From positions 1 through 5,554 of the forward strand of contig WFQZ01000075.1 in NCBI GenBank assembly GCA_015486785.1: a stretch of 5,554 nt of DNA. Direction: 5' to 3'. This document shows, in pieces, positions 1-5,153 of the stretch (position 1 is the stretch's first letter; every line of letters starts with the position of its first letter). Made by a program: the position numbers and the translations under genes. The DNA comes from Thermoflexales bacterium. Lineage in GTDB: Bacteria; Chloroflexota; Anaerolineae; B4-G1; SLSP01. The notes beneath the pieces were generated by a model that saw nothing but the letters and a program-made list of their open reading frames with translations, did no database searches and was not told the origin of the DNA.

Positions 1-2904
1 GTCTACGCTGCTGCTCGTTGGGCCTACGGCGGCGGCGTGGCCTTCCCGGCAGGAAACATCGCGTCTGTGATTCGGGGCAGCACGCTGGCCTGGAACCGGG
101 CCGAGGGGGGGGCTGCATGCGGTGGCGGCATAGGTGTCCCACCTGCTGTTTCGGCGGGTCAATTCGACAGCGATCTGCTGGTGGGCAACCTGGCTCAGGG
201 GCACGGCGGCGGCGGTGGCGGCGGTGGTATTTGTCTCCGGGGTATCGTCACGGCCACCAACAACCTCCTGTACCATAACGTCGTCAGTGATGTGGCTTTC
301 TCGGGACCTGGCGGCGGTGGGTTCTACGTTAATTCTTCCTCCTACTTGCTCAACAACACGGTGGTCAGCAACTCGGCTTACGTGAGTAGCACCACACGGG
401 GCGGCGGCGGCATCTGTATGTGGAACGGCGTCGTCTCCAACACAATCGTGGTGAGTAACTCGACCGATAGCGTCGGCGGCGGCATCTACTACGGCGGCGG
501 CTCGCTGGATTACAACGATGTCTGGAACAACTCGCCCGCTAACTACTACAACACCACCGGCGGCCCCCACAGTTTCTCCCTTGACCCGATCTTTATCGCC
601 CAAGGGGATACGGAACACTATTATCATCTGCAACAAGGCTCTCCCTGCATTGACCGGGGCGCGTCCGGCGCGGGCCTCCCCGACCACGACTACGACGACC
701 AACCCCGCCCGCTTGGCTTCAGTTGGGCTTGGGACATCGGCTTCGACGAGGTGGAGCCGCTGCTCTACGGCAAGTTCCCGATGAACAGAGATGCCTACCT
801 GGGCGAGTCCCTGGTCTACACCATCACCGTCGTCAACGCCGACCCAATTGCTCCGGCCTCCGTCATCGTCAACGATGTCCTGCCGACGGAGGTTGATTAT
901 GACAGCCACTCCTCCAACATCGCCCCGGTCTACTCGAATTACTATCCCGCCAGCCGAGCGGTGTGGTGGAATGGAGTCATATCCCCCGGCGAGACGCTGT
1001 TCTTGAACATCACTGCCACGGTGAAGAAGGGGCTGGCCGACGGGCTTCAGTTCACCAACACGGCGGCGATCACCGTCGCTCGGCGGGTAGGGTACAACAC
1101 CAACGTGGCGACGACCACGGTCAACGCGCCGGTGCTCACAATCACCAAGCAGGTGTCCGGTACTCCTATCGTCGGCGGCCCGCTGACCTACGTGCTGACC
1201 GTCACCAACAGCGGCGCGGGCGGCGCGACGGGCGTCGTTGTCACCGATACGGTCCCCGTTAGCACCAGCTATCTCTCCGGCGGGACGCTGATGCCGTCCG
1301 GCTGGGTCAGTTGGACGTACTACCTGGTCGCCGCCGGGCACGGCACGACGCAGTTCACCTTCGCCGTCAGCACCTGCCAGACGACGATCACCAACACGCG
1401 CTACCGCGTCGTCACCAGCACGCAGGAAATCGGCAGCGGCTGGGGCGCGCCGCTTGTGACCTCGCTCAACGCTCCGAGCATTGCGCCCGACTTTACGGTC
1501 AATCCCTCACAATCGCCGGCCGGCTACGCGGTGCAGTTCACCGGGCAGAGCAGCACAAACGGCAGTTCTATCGCCTCCTGGAGCTGGGACTTTGGCGACA
1601 ACACTACCGGCAGCGGGGCCAGTGTGAGCCACGCTTACGCCACCACCGGCACGTTCACCGTCACGCTGACCGTGACCGACACATGCGGTTACACAGGTGC
1701 CATCTCGCATACCGATGTGGTGACTGTGGTGGCGCATACGCCGGTGTTCGCGGTCGGCAAGCGGGCCACGGGGCCGTACACGGCGGGCGTGCCGTTCACG
1801 TACACCATCGTGGTCACCAACAGCGGCAACCTGAGCGGCACGAACGTAGTGATCACCGACGCGCTGCCGACGGGCGGCTTCCACGTTTCCGGCGGAGTGC
1901 GGGTTGGGAACCATGTCAGTCTGACGGTGGCGGCGGTCCCGACCGGGACGGCAGCAGAGGTCTCCTGGGTGGTGAGCACTTGCCAGACGGCGTTGAGCAA
2001 CGAGTGGTATCGGGTTGTGACCAGCACGGAGGGCGCGGATAGCGGCTGGGGGGCGGTGGTGAACACCAACCTGGCGCCCCCGACTCTCTCACCGTCCTTC
2101 ACCGTCGGGCTGCCGCAGGTGGCGGTGAACGAGACGGTTGTGTTCACCGACCAGAGCACCACCGACGGCGGTGCGATTACGGGCCGGGCGTGGCAGTTCG
2201 GCGATGGCGCGGTGGGCTACGGGTCGGTGGTGACGCACGCCTACGCGGCGGCGGGCAGTTACACCGTCACGCTGACCATCACCGATGGGTGCGGTTACAC
2301 GGCAACGCGCACGCTCCCCGACGCGGTGGAGGTGGCCTACCACTTGACAATGGCCGTGAGTGGGACGGGGACGGGCGTCGTCACCCCCACGGTGGGGACA
2401 CACAGTTACCTCCCCGGTGCGCTCGTCTGGATGACGGCTGCGGCGGCCCCCGGCTCAACCTTCGCCGGGTGGAGTGGGGCGGTTTCCGGCCTGACCAATC
2501 CCATCTCGCTGACGATGGATGGGAATAAGACGGTCACGGCTACCTTCGATGCCGTCCAGGTATGCACCGACGTCACCGGCGTCAATCTGGTGGTCACCAA
2601 CACCGGCACGATCTACACCGATACGCTGGTCTACTTTAGCGCGGACATCCTGCCCGACAACGCTAACAAGCCGTACACCTACACGGTAGATTATGGCTCT
2701 GGGGCAAGCACGCCGGCACTTTCATCCGCCGATCCCCTGTGCTTCACTCACACCTTCGCCATCACCGGCACTCACACCGTCACCTTTAGCGCGTGGAACT
2801 GTGCGATGCACACCCCGAAGACCGACAGCATAACCGTCACAGTCTCCGCTTCCGGTGGGGATAAGTTCATCTATCTGCCGTTGGTCCTGCGCAACTATCA
2901 GTAA
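1..2904 (+). CDS. Giant secreted/surface repeat protein (beta-helix, DUF11, PKD, InlB-type repeats), 5' partial
   Basis: The frame is open from base 1 to a TAA at 2902-2904 (967 codons), so the start and any signal peptide lie outside the window; the GTG at 37 is only an internal valine. Residues 1-190 are a glycine-rich right-handed parallel beta-helix, with recurring GGGGI/GGGGF turns followed by Asn-rich NNTVVSN rungs. Residues 191-253 resemble the choice-of-anchor Q type end of such helices (LDPIF, YHLQQGSPCIDRG, DIGFDE). Three DUF11-like domains follow (about 255-376, 377-492, 581-695; YTITVVN, TNSG, VTDTVP). Two PKD domains (about 493-580 and 696-780) carry WDFGD at 529 and WQFGD at 731. 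Then come an InlB-type repeat (781-850; FAGWSG, NKTVTATF), a PKD-like module (851-951), and the tail FIYLPLVLRNYQ. The architecture indicates an extracellular adhesion, sheath or polymer-binding role. No catalytic motif is seen, so the exact function is unknown. The coding frame is secure and the domain edges are approximate. Confidence 0.93.
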   Translation, partial: VYAAARWAYGGGVAFPAGNIASVIRGSTLAWNRAEGGAACGGGIGVPPAVSAGQFDSDLLVGNLAQGHGGGGGGGGICLRGIVTATNNLLYHNVVSDVAFSGPGGGGFYVNSSSYLLNNTVVSNSAYVSSTTRGGGGICMWNGVVSNTIVVSNSTDSVGGGIYYGGGSLDYNDVWNNSPANYYNTTGGPHSFSLDPIFIAQGDTEHYYHLQQGSPCIDRGASGAGLPDHDYDDQPRPLGFSWAWDIGFDEVEPLLYGKFPMNRDAYLGESLVYTITVVNADPIAPASVIVNDVLPTEVDYDSHSSNIAPVYSNYYPASRAVWWNGVISPGETLFLNITATVKKGLADGLQFTNTAAITVARRVGYNTNVATTTVNAPVLTITKQVSGTPIVGGPLTYVLTVTNSGAGGATGVVVTDTVPVSTSYLSGGTLMPSGWVSWTYYLVAAGHGTTQFTFAVSTCQTTITNTRYRVVTSTQEIGSGWGAPLVTSLNAPSIAPDFTVNPSQSPAGYAVQFTGQSSTNGSSIASWSWDFGDNTTGSGASVSHAYATTGTFTVTLTVTDTCGYTGAISHTDVVTVVAHTPVFAVGKRATGPYTAGVPFTYTIVVTNSGNLSGTNVVITDALPTGGFHVSGGVRVGNHVSLTVAAVPTGTAAEVSWVVSTCQTALSNEWYRVVTSTEGADSGWGAVVNTNLAPPTLSPSFTVGLPQVAVNETVVFTDQSTTDGGAITGRAWQFGDGAVGYGSVVTHAYAAAGSYTVTLTITDGCGYTATRTLPDAVEVAYHLTMAVSGTGTGVVTPTVGTHSYLPGALVWMTAAAAPGSTFAGWSGAVSGLTNPISLTMDGNKTVTATFDAVQVCTDVTGVNLVVTNTGTIYTDTLVYFSADILPDNANKPYTYTVDYGSGASTPALSSADPLCFTHTFAITGTHTVTFSAWNCAMHTPKTDSITVTVSASGGDKFIYLPLVLRNYQ
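1129..1740 (+). repeat. DUF11-PKD tandem module, copy A
   Basis: First copy of a two-domain block inside the large surface protein. It shares with copy B the order TYVLTVTNSG / VSTCQT / YRVVTST / SGWGA / FTV / WDFGD / HAYA / TVTLTVTD / CGYT. From STCQT (Cys codon at 1375) to the 15-base string accgtcacgctgacc (1657-1671) the two copies are separated by exactly 606 bases. Nearer the start of the block the offset is 612 bases, which means a two-codon indel in the DUF11 part. Confidence 0.8.
1741..2340 (+). repeat. DUF11-PKD tandem module, copy B
   Basis: Second copy of the block, with Cys codon at 1981 and the same 15-base string at 2263-2277. It has diverged considerably at protein level, yet keeps both cysteines (STCQT, CGYT) and the aromatic PKD core (WQFGDG, HAYAAAGSYTVTLTITD). 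This is best read as an old intragenic duplication and not as a recent one. Confidence 0.8.
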
Positions 2905-2928
2905 CCATCGCCCAACTCTCAGGAATAG

Positions 2929-2957
2929 ACAGCCCCCGCGAGTAGCGGGGGCTGTTT
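2929..2957 (+). terminator. Intrinsic terminator after the surface-protein gene
   Basis: A perfect 11-bp stem (acagcccccgc at 2929-2939 pairing with gcgggggctgt at 2945-2955) closes a 5-base gagta loop and begins 24 bases after the TAA. The T-run is short (TTT at 2955-2957, then GATCTT), but the stem is very GC-rich. It lies between two convergent genes. The minus-strand reading has no T-run, so its main role is probably to end the plus-strand transcript. Confidence 0.75.
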
Positions 2958-2994
2958 GATCTTCACCTTGGGAACAACTACCGCGCGGTACGCC

Positions 2995-3432
2995 TCACGC
3001 GCGGATGAAGTCAATGAGCATGCGCACCAGTAAGTAGAAGACCGGCAGCGTGAAGGCCAGCCCTACCAGGTTGGGCATCAGGAACAGCACCGCGATGGCA
3101 CTGAAAAAGAGCACCCCCACAAAGCCAAAGATCGCCGTCAGCGCGACGAGCGTGTAGAGGCAGTTCCCGGCGGCGATCATCTGCTTGAGCGTGGCAAAGC
3201 TGATTGTCGCGCTGCGCTGGATTTCTATCCCTTGCCCGACGAAGAACGATTTTTGATAGCCGCCCCTTTGCGGTGGCAGTGTGGGATCGTTCATCACATC
3301 GTTCATTACCTCTTTCCCCACTTGCGGCCCTTGGCGCGTCTGCGTGTGCCCGTAGAGGATGAGTGCCGCCACGCCGCCCACAATCAACATTACCAAACTC
3401 ACCCCTGCAAGTCCAACCACAACCCATAGCAT
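2995..3432 (-). CDS. Unknown small membrane protein, three predicted membrane segments
   Basis: 145 residues, beginning MLWVVVGLAG and ending LIDFIRA. I chose the ATG at 3432-3430 because GAGGAGG (3444-3438) sits 5 bases before it; the frame is open further upstream to 3504, but that stretch (MRHRNAGDEKRSG) is polar and has no comparable ribosome site. Predicted membrane segments are at residues 3-27, about 91-118 and about 121-141. Between the first two lies a polar region of about 60 residues with a short duplication (VMND VMND, residues 42-49) and TLPPQRGGYQKSFFVGQG. There are no catalytic motifs and I do not recognise the family. The gene is convergent with the surface-protein gene and is preceded by a sigma70-like promoter. 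The overlapping minus-strand frame at 3011-3427 is basic and low in hydrophobics and is taken as a shadow. Confidence 0.82.
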   Translation of the reverse strand: MLWVVVGLAGVSLVMLIVGGVAALILYGHTQTRQGPQVGKEVMNDVMNDPTLPPQRGGYQKSFFVGQGIEIQRSATISFATLKQMIAAGNCLYTLVALTAIFGFVGVLFFSAIAVLFLMPNLVGLAFTLPVFYLLVRMLIDFIRA

Positions 3433-3437
3433 AGTCG

Positions 3438-3444
3438 CCTCCTC
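3438..3444 (-). promoter_or_regulatory. Ribosome-binding site of the membrane-protein gene
   Basis: GAGGAGG on the minus strand ends 5 bases before the ATG at 3432. It is a near-ideal Shine-Dalgarno sequence and it decides the start of the 145-residue protein over the longer upstream reading. Confidence 0.8.
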
Positions 3445-3511
3445 GTTTACTCTCCCAACTGTTTCCCCTGATCTCTTTTCATCGCCTGCGTTCCGATGCC
3501 TCACTTCTCAG

Positions 3512-3540
3512 ATTCTATCCTTCCTCTTGGTGAAGGTCAA
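3512..3540 (-). promoter_or_regulatory. Sigma70-like promoter for the membrane-protein gene
   Basis: On the minus strand TTGACC (3540-3535) is followed by a 17-base spacer and TAGAAT (3517-3512), five of six matches to the consensus at each box. The start of transcription would fall near 3505, giving a leader of about 70 bases before the ATG at 3432. It overlaps the last codons of the doubtful 54-codon ORF. Confidence 0.55.
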
Positions 3541-3679
3541 GCCGCCGTAATTGCTCAACCTGAGGCAAGAGCGCGGTGCGACGAGAGCTTCCCTCACCGC
3601 CGGGTGCCAAGGCTCTTTCTTCGTGACCTCCATGTCTCTCGCGGTGAGCAGTTACCAAATCTTCAAAATCGGCTATCAT
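3515..3679 (-). CDS. Possible 54-residue small protein (doubtful)
   Basis: An ATG at 3679-3677 opens a frame of 54 codons ending in TAG at 3517-3515; the protein begins MIADFEDLVTAHRERHGGHE and ends LDLHQEEG. GGAGG on the minus strand (3692-3688) lies 8 bases before the ATG, a good ribosome site, and the ORF would be the first gene of an operon with the membrane protein 82 bases further on. Against it: the product is polar, rich in Glu/Arg/His and matches nothing I know; another minus-strand frame over the same bases also reads like protein (MEVTKKEPWHPAVREAL...); and a promoter overlaps its 3' end. It may be chance or a decayed gene. Confidence 0.28.
   Translation of the reverse strand: MIADFEDLVTAHRERHGGHEERALAPGGEGSSRRTALLPQVEQLRRLDLHQEEG
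3652..3679 (+). promoter_or_regulatory. Weak promoter candidate ahead of the T-tailed hairpin
   Basis: TTACCA (3652-3657), a 16-base spacer and TATCAT (3674-3679) match the sigma70 boxes at four and five of six positions. Transcription would start near 3686, directly at the foot of the hairpin at 3687. Chance matches of this quality are common in AT-richer stretches, so this is tentative. Confidence 0.3.
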
Positions 3680-3686
3680 ATTATTG

Positions 3687-3742
3687 TCCTCCAGTTGGTT
3701 TGTGGTTTAGCACCTACAGCTATGCCCGCTGGAGGATTTTTT
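3687..3742 (+). terminator. Long-loop hairpin with T6 tail (orphan terminator, leader attenuator or small RNA)
   Basis: tcctccag (3687-3694) pairs perfectly with ctggagga (3729-3736), followed at once by TTTTTT (3737-3742). Inside the 34-base loop, ggtttagc can pair with gctatgcc with one U-U mismatch and one G-U pair around acctaca. The shape is that of an intrinsic terminator with an extended stem. No plus-strand gene precedes it, so it is not an ordinary gene-end terminator. Read on the minus strand, the same stem buries the GGAGG of the 54-codon ORF. No known riboswitch class was recognised. Confidence 0.45.
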
Positions 3743-3751
3743 GTCAACCCT

Positions 3752-3759
3752 CACCAATC
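3752..3759. repeat. Target-site duplication, left copy (CACCAATC)
   Basis: CACCAATC directly abuts the left terminal repeat and recurs exactly at 5125-5132 after the right one. Eight bases is the usual duplication length for IS256-family elements (8-9 bp). Confidence 0.88.
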
Positions 3760-3789
3760 GATAATGTCTCATAGAGTGGTGTAAAATCG
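3760..3789 (+). repeat. Left terminal inverted repeat of the IS256-family element
   Basis: The repeat begins gataatgtctcatag (3760-3774) and continues with the core agtggtgtaaaatcg (3775-3789). The core is a perfect inverted match to 5095-5109; the outer 15 bases match the other end at 8 of 15 positions. A GATAA-GTC outer part with a GTGTAAAA inner part resembles IS256 ends as I recall them. Confidence 0.85.
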
Positions 3790-3859
3790 GCCTTGAAAAA
3801 AGGTCATCGTGTGGTTTCCTGAGTTAAGAAGCAAAACAAAAGAAAGGAGACCGAACACG

Positions 3860-5059
3860 ATGACCGAGCACAGTATAGACCTTTTGGAGTACCTTCACAA
3901 GTTATCAATGGAGCCGGACGTAGACTTTCTGCGGGAGAGCTTGAAAATGGTGACCCAGTTGCTGATGGAAGCTGAGGTTGAGCAGCAAGTAGGTGCGAAG
4001 AAGTACGAACGCAGTGAAGAGCGGAGCAATTATCGCAATGGATATCGGGAACGGCGTTGGGAGACGCGGGTAGGAGAGATCCGGTTGAAGATTCCCAAAT
4101 TGAGGCGCGGGAGCTACTACCCGGAGTGGTTGTTAGAACCACGGCAATTGTCTGAGCAGGCGCTCCTGAACGTGGTTCAGGAATCGTACGTGAATGGAGT
4201 CTCCACCCGCAAAGTAGGATTGCTGGTGCAGCAACTGGGGTTGGAGGAAATGGATAAATCCAAGGTCAGCCGCATCACGAAGAGATTACAGGAGGAAGTG
4301 GAAGGCTTCCGCCAGCGTGAGCTGGAAGGGGAATACCCCTATCTCTTTTTGGATGCCATCTACCCGAAAATGCGTATCAATCACCGGGTGGTCAGTGCGG
4401 CATTGGTAATCGCCATTGGTATCCGCGAGGATGGGCGACGGGTGATCCTGGGATTTGAAGTGGGAGCATCGGAGACGGAGGCCTTCTGGAGTGAGTTTCT
4501 GCGTTCGCTGGTGGCTCGGGGACTGCGTGGTGTACAACTGGTGGTCAGTGATGCCCACGAAGGACTACGTCAAGCGATGAGCAAGGCCTTGCCTGGGATA
4601 ACCTGGCAGCGTTGTCGGGTGCATTTCATGCGCAATTTGCTGGCCCATGTGCCCCAGAAAGACAAAAAACAGGTGGCCGCCTGGGTACGCACAATCTTTG
4701 CCCAACCCGACATAGAAAGTGCCCAGGCCCAATTGCGCAAAGTCCACGCCGAGCTAGAAGGTCGTTGGCCCAAGGCTGCCGCGTTGTTAGAGAAAGCGGC
4801 AGATGACGTCCTGGCCTTCCTGCACTTCCCTGAAGAGCACCGCAAACGGCTGGCTTCCAACAACTTGTTAGAACGACTGAACCGCGAAGTGCGCCGCCGC
4901 ACGGATGTAGTGCAAGTGTTCCCTAACGAGGAATCCCTTATCCGGTTGGTAGGGGCTCTGCTGATCGAGATAGACACTGAATGGGCTGTAGGACGACGTT
5001 ACTTCAGCGAGGCGTCCATGCGCAAGGTGCTGGGAAAACGCCTCGGAAAGGAAACTTGA
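3860..5059 (+). CDS. IS256-family (Mutator-type) DDE transposase, full length
   Basis: 399 residues from the ATG at 3860, with AAAGGAG (3843-3849) 10 bases upstream; an in-frame GTG at 3809 would add 17 residues but has no comparable ribosome site. The enzyme cuts and joins the element's terminal repeats during transposition. The N-terminal half holds the family's conserved block (NYRNGYRERRWETRVGEIRL, residues 57-76, then IPKLRRGSYYPEWLLE). Likely catalytic residues are D165 (YLFLDAIYPK), D231 (VVSDAHEGL) and E338 (NNLLERLNREVRRRT), with spacing close to that reported for IS256. The C-x2-H signature is CRVH at 252-255, between the second Asp and the Glu. Length agrees with the family (about 390-410) and no frameshift is seen. 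It is the only gene in the element and was identified from conserved motifs alone. Confidence 0.95.
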   Translation: MTEHSIDLLEYLHKLSMEPDVDFLRESLKMVTQLLMEAEVEQQVGAKKYERSEERSNYRNGYRERRWETRVGEIRLKIPKLRRGSYYPEWLLEPRQLSEQALLNVVQESYVNGVSTRKVGLLVQQLGLEEMDKSKVSRITKRLQEEVEGFRQRELEGEYPYLFLDAIYPKMRINHRVVSAALVIAIGIREDGRRVILGFEVGASETEAFWSEFLRSLVARGLRGVQLVVSDAHEGLRQAMSKALPGITWQRCRVHFMRNLLAHVPQKDKKQVAAWVRTIFAQPDIESAQAQLRKVHAELEGRWPKAAALLEKAADDVLAFLHFPEEHRKRLASNNLLERLNREVRRRTDVVQVFPNEESLIRLVGALLIEIDTEWAVGRRYFSEASMRKVLGKRLGKET

Positions 5060-5094
5060 CCGCCAATCTTAAAAACTCAGGCCGTCACATGAAA

Positions 5095-5124
5095 CGATTT
5101 TACACCACTTGACAAGACGCTAAC
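5095..5124 (-). repeat. Right terminal inverted repeat of the IS256-family element
   Basis: The core cgattttacaccact (5095-5109) is the exact reverse complement of 3775-3789; the outer 15 bases tgacaagacgctaac (5110-5124) pair imperfectly with the left end. It lies 36 bases after the transposase stop codon and contains an outward-facing TTGACA. Confidence 0.85.
5109..5114 (+). promoter_or_regulatory. Outward-facing -35 box (TTGACA) in the right end of the insertion sequence
   Basis: A perfect TTGACA points out of the element toward the lipoprotein gene 40 bases downstream. At 16-18 bases spacing the downstream hexamers (TCTGAC, CTGACC, TGACCG) are poor -10 boxes, so an active hybrid promoter is possible but not shown. 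The corresponding outward sequence at the left end lacks TTGACA. Confidence 0.3.
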
Positions 5125-5132
5125 CACCAATC
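5125..5132. repeat. Target-site duplication, right copy (CACCAATC)
   Basis: Exact second copy of the octamer at 3752-3759, directly after the right terminal repeat and 21 bases before the lipoprotein ATG. Confidence 0.88.
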
Positions 5133-5153
5133 TGACCGGCACAAGGGCCTACT

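Larger units (their letters stand above)
3433..3759. other. 327-base stretch between the membrane-protein gene and the insertion sequence
   Basis: No secure gene lies here. Present are the ribosome site and promoter of the minus-strand membrane-protein gene, a doubtful 54-codon minus-strand ORF, and two hairpins. The first hairpin is imperfect: agagc at 3584-3588 pairs with gctct at 3612-3616 around an inner cacc-gccg-ggtg hairpin at 3595-3606, followed by TTTCTT on the plus strand. The second is the long-loop hairpin with six T at 3687-3742. The 3590-3650 part reads without stops in more than one minus-strand frame, which weakens any coding claim. Before the insertion this was the region between the minus-strand gene and the divergent lipoprotein gene. 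Confidence 0.6.
3760..5124 (+). mobile_element. Complete IS256-family insertion sequence, 1365 bp
   Basis: The element carries one full-length Mutator/IS256-type transposase gene reading left to right. Its ends are set by two independent signals: 30-bp imperfect inverted repeats (23 of 30 matching, the inner 15 bp perfect) and an 8-bp direct repeat CACCAATC immediately outside both ends. The length is typical of the family (about 1.3-1.5 kb). With intact ORF, ends and target duplication, it appears potentially active and inserted as a simple transposition. It sits between the minus-strand membrane-protein gene and the lipoprotein gene, 21 bases plus the duplicate before the latter's ATG. I cannot name the specific element. 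Confidence 0.9.

Noticed and set aside
1311..2042. 243-codon plus-strand frame overlapping the surface-protein gene
   Set aside because: It is an Arg/His/Gln-rich shadow of the GC-rich repeat gene; the PKD and DUF11 motifs are all in the other frame.
1507..2403. Long minus-strand frames opposite the DUF11-PKD blocks
   Set aside because: Their composition mirrors the repetitive Thr/Val codons of the real gene, and none shows a ribosome site or a recognisable motif.
3011..3427. 138-codon minus-strand frame overlapping the membrane-protein gene
   Set aside because: The product is Arg/Ala/Gly-rich without membrane segments, whereas the other frame has three clean hydrophobic segments and the GAGGAGG ribosome site.
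3584..3620. Imperfect hairpin with TTTCTT as a second plus-strand terminator
   Set aside because: The stem is broken by bulges, the T-run is interrupted and no plus-strand gene precedes it; it is mentioned only as structure in the intergenic stretch.
3551..3784. 77-codon plus-strand frame reading into the left end of the insertion sequence
   Set aside because: It starts only at a TTG without a ribosome site, crosses the hairpin, the target duplication and the terminal repeat, and so cannot be an ancestral gene as it stands.
3775..5109. Insertion sequence limited to the perfect 15-bp inverted repeats, lacking a target duplication (rearranged or recombinant element)
   Set aside because: Flanks of these inner repeats do not match, but the octamer CACCAATC occurs symmetrically 15 bases outside both, and the intervening 15-base stretches are themselves partly inverted-repeat; the element ends are therefore further out and the insertion is simple.
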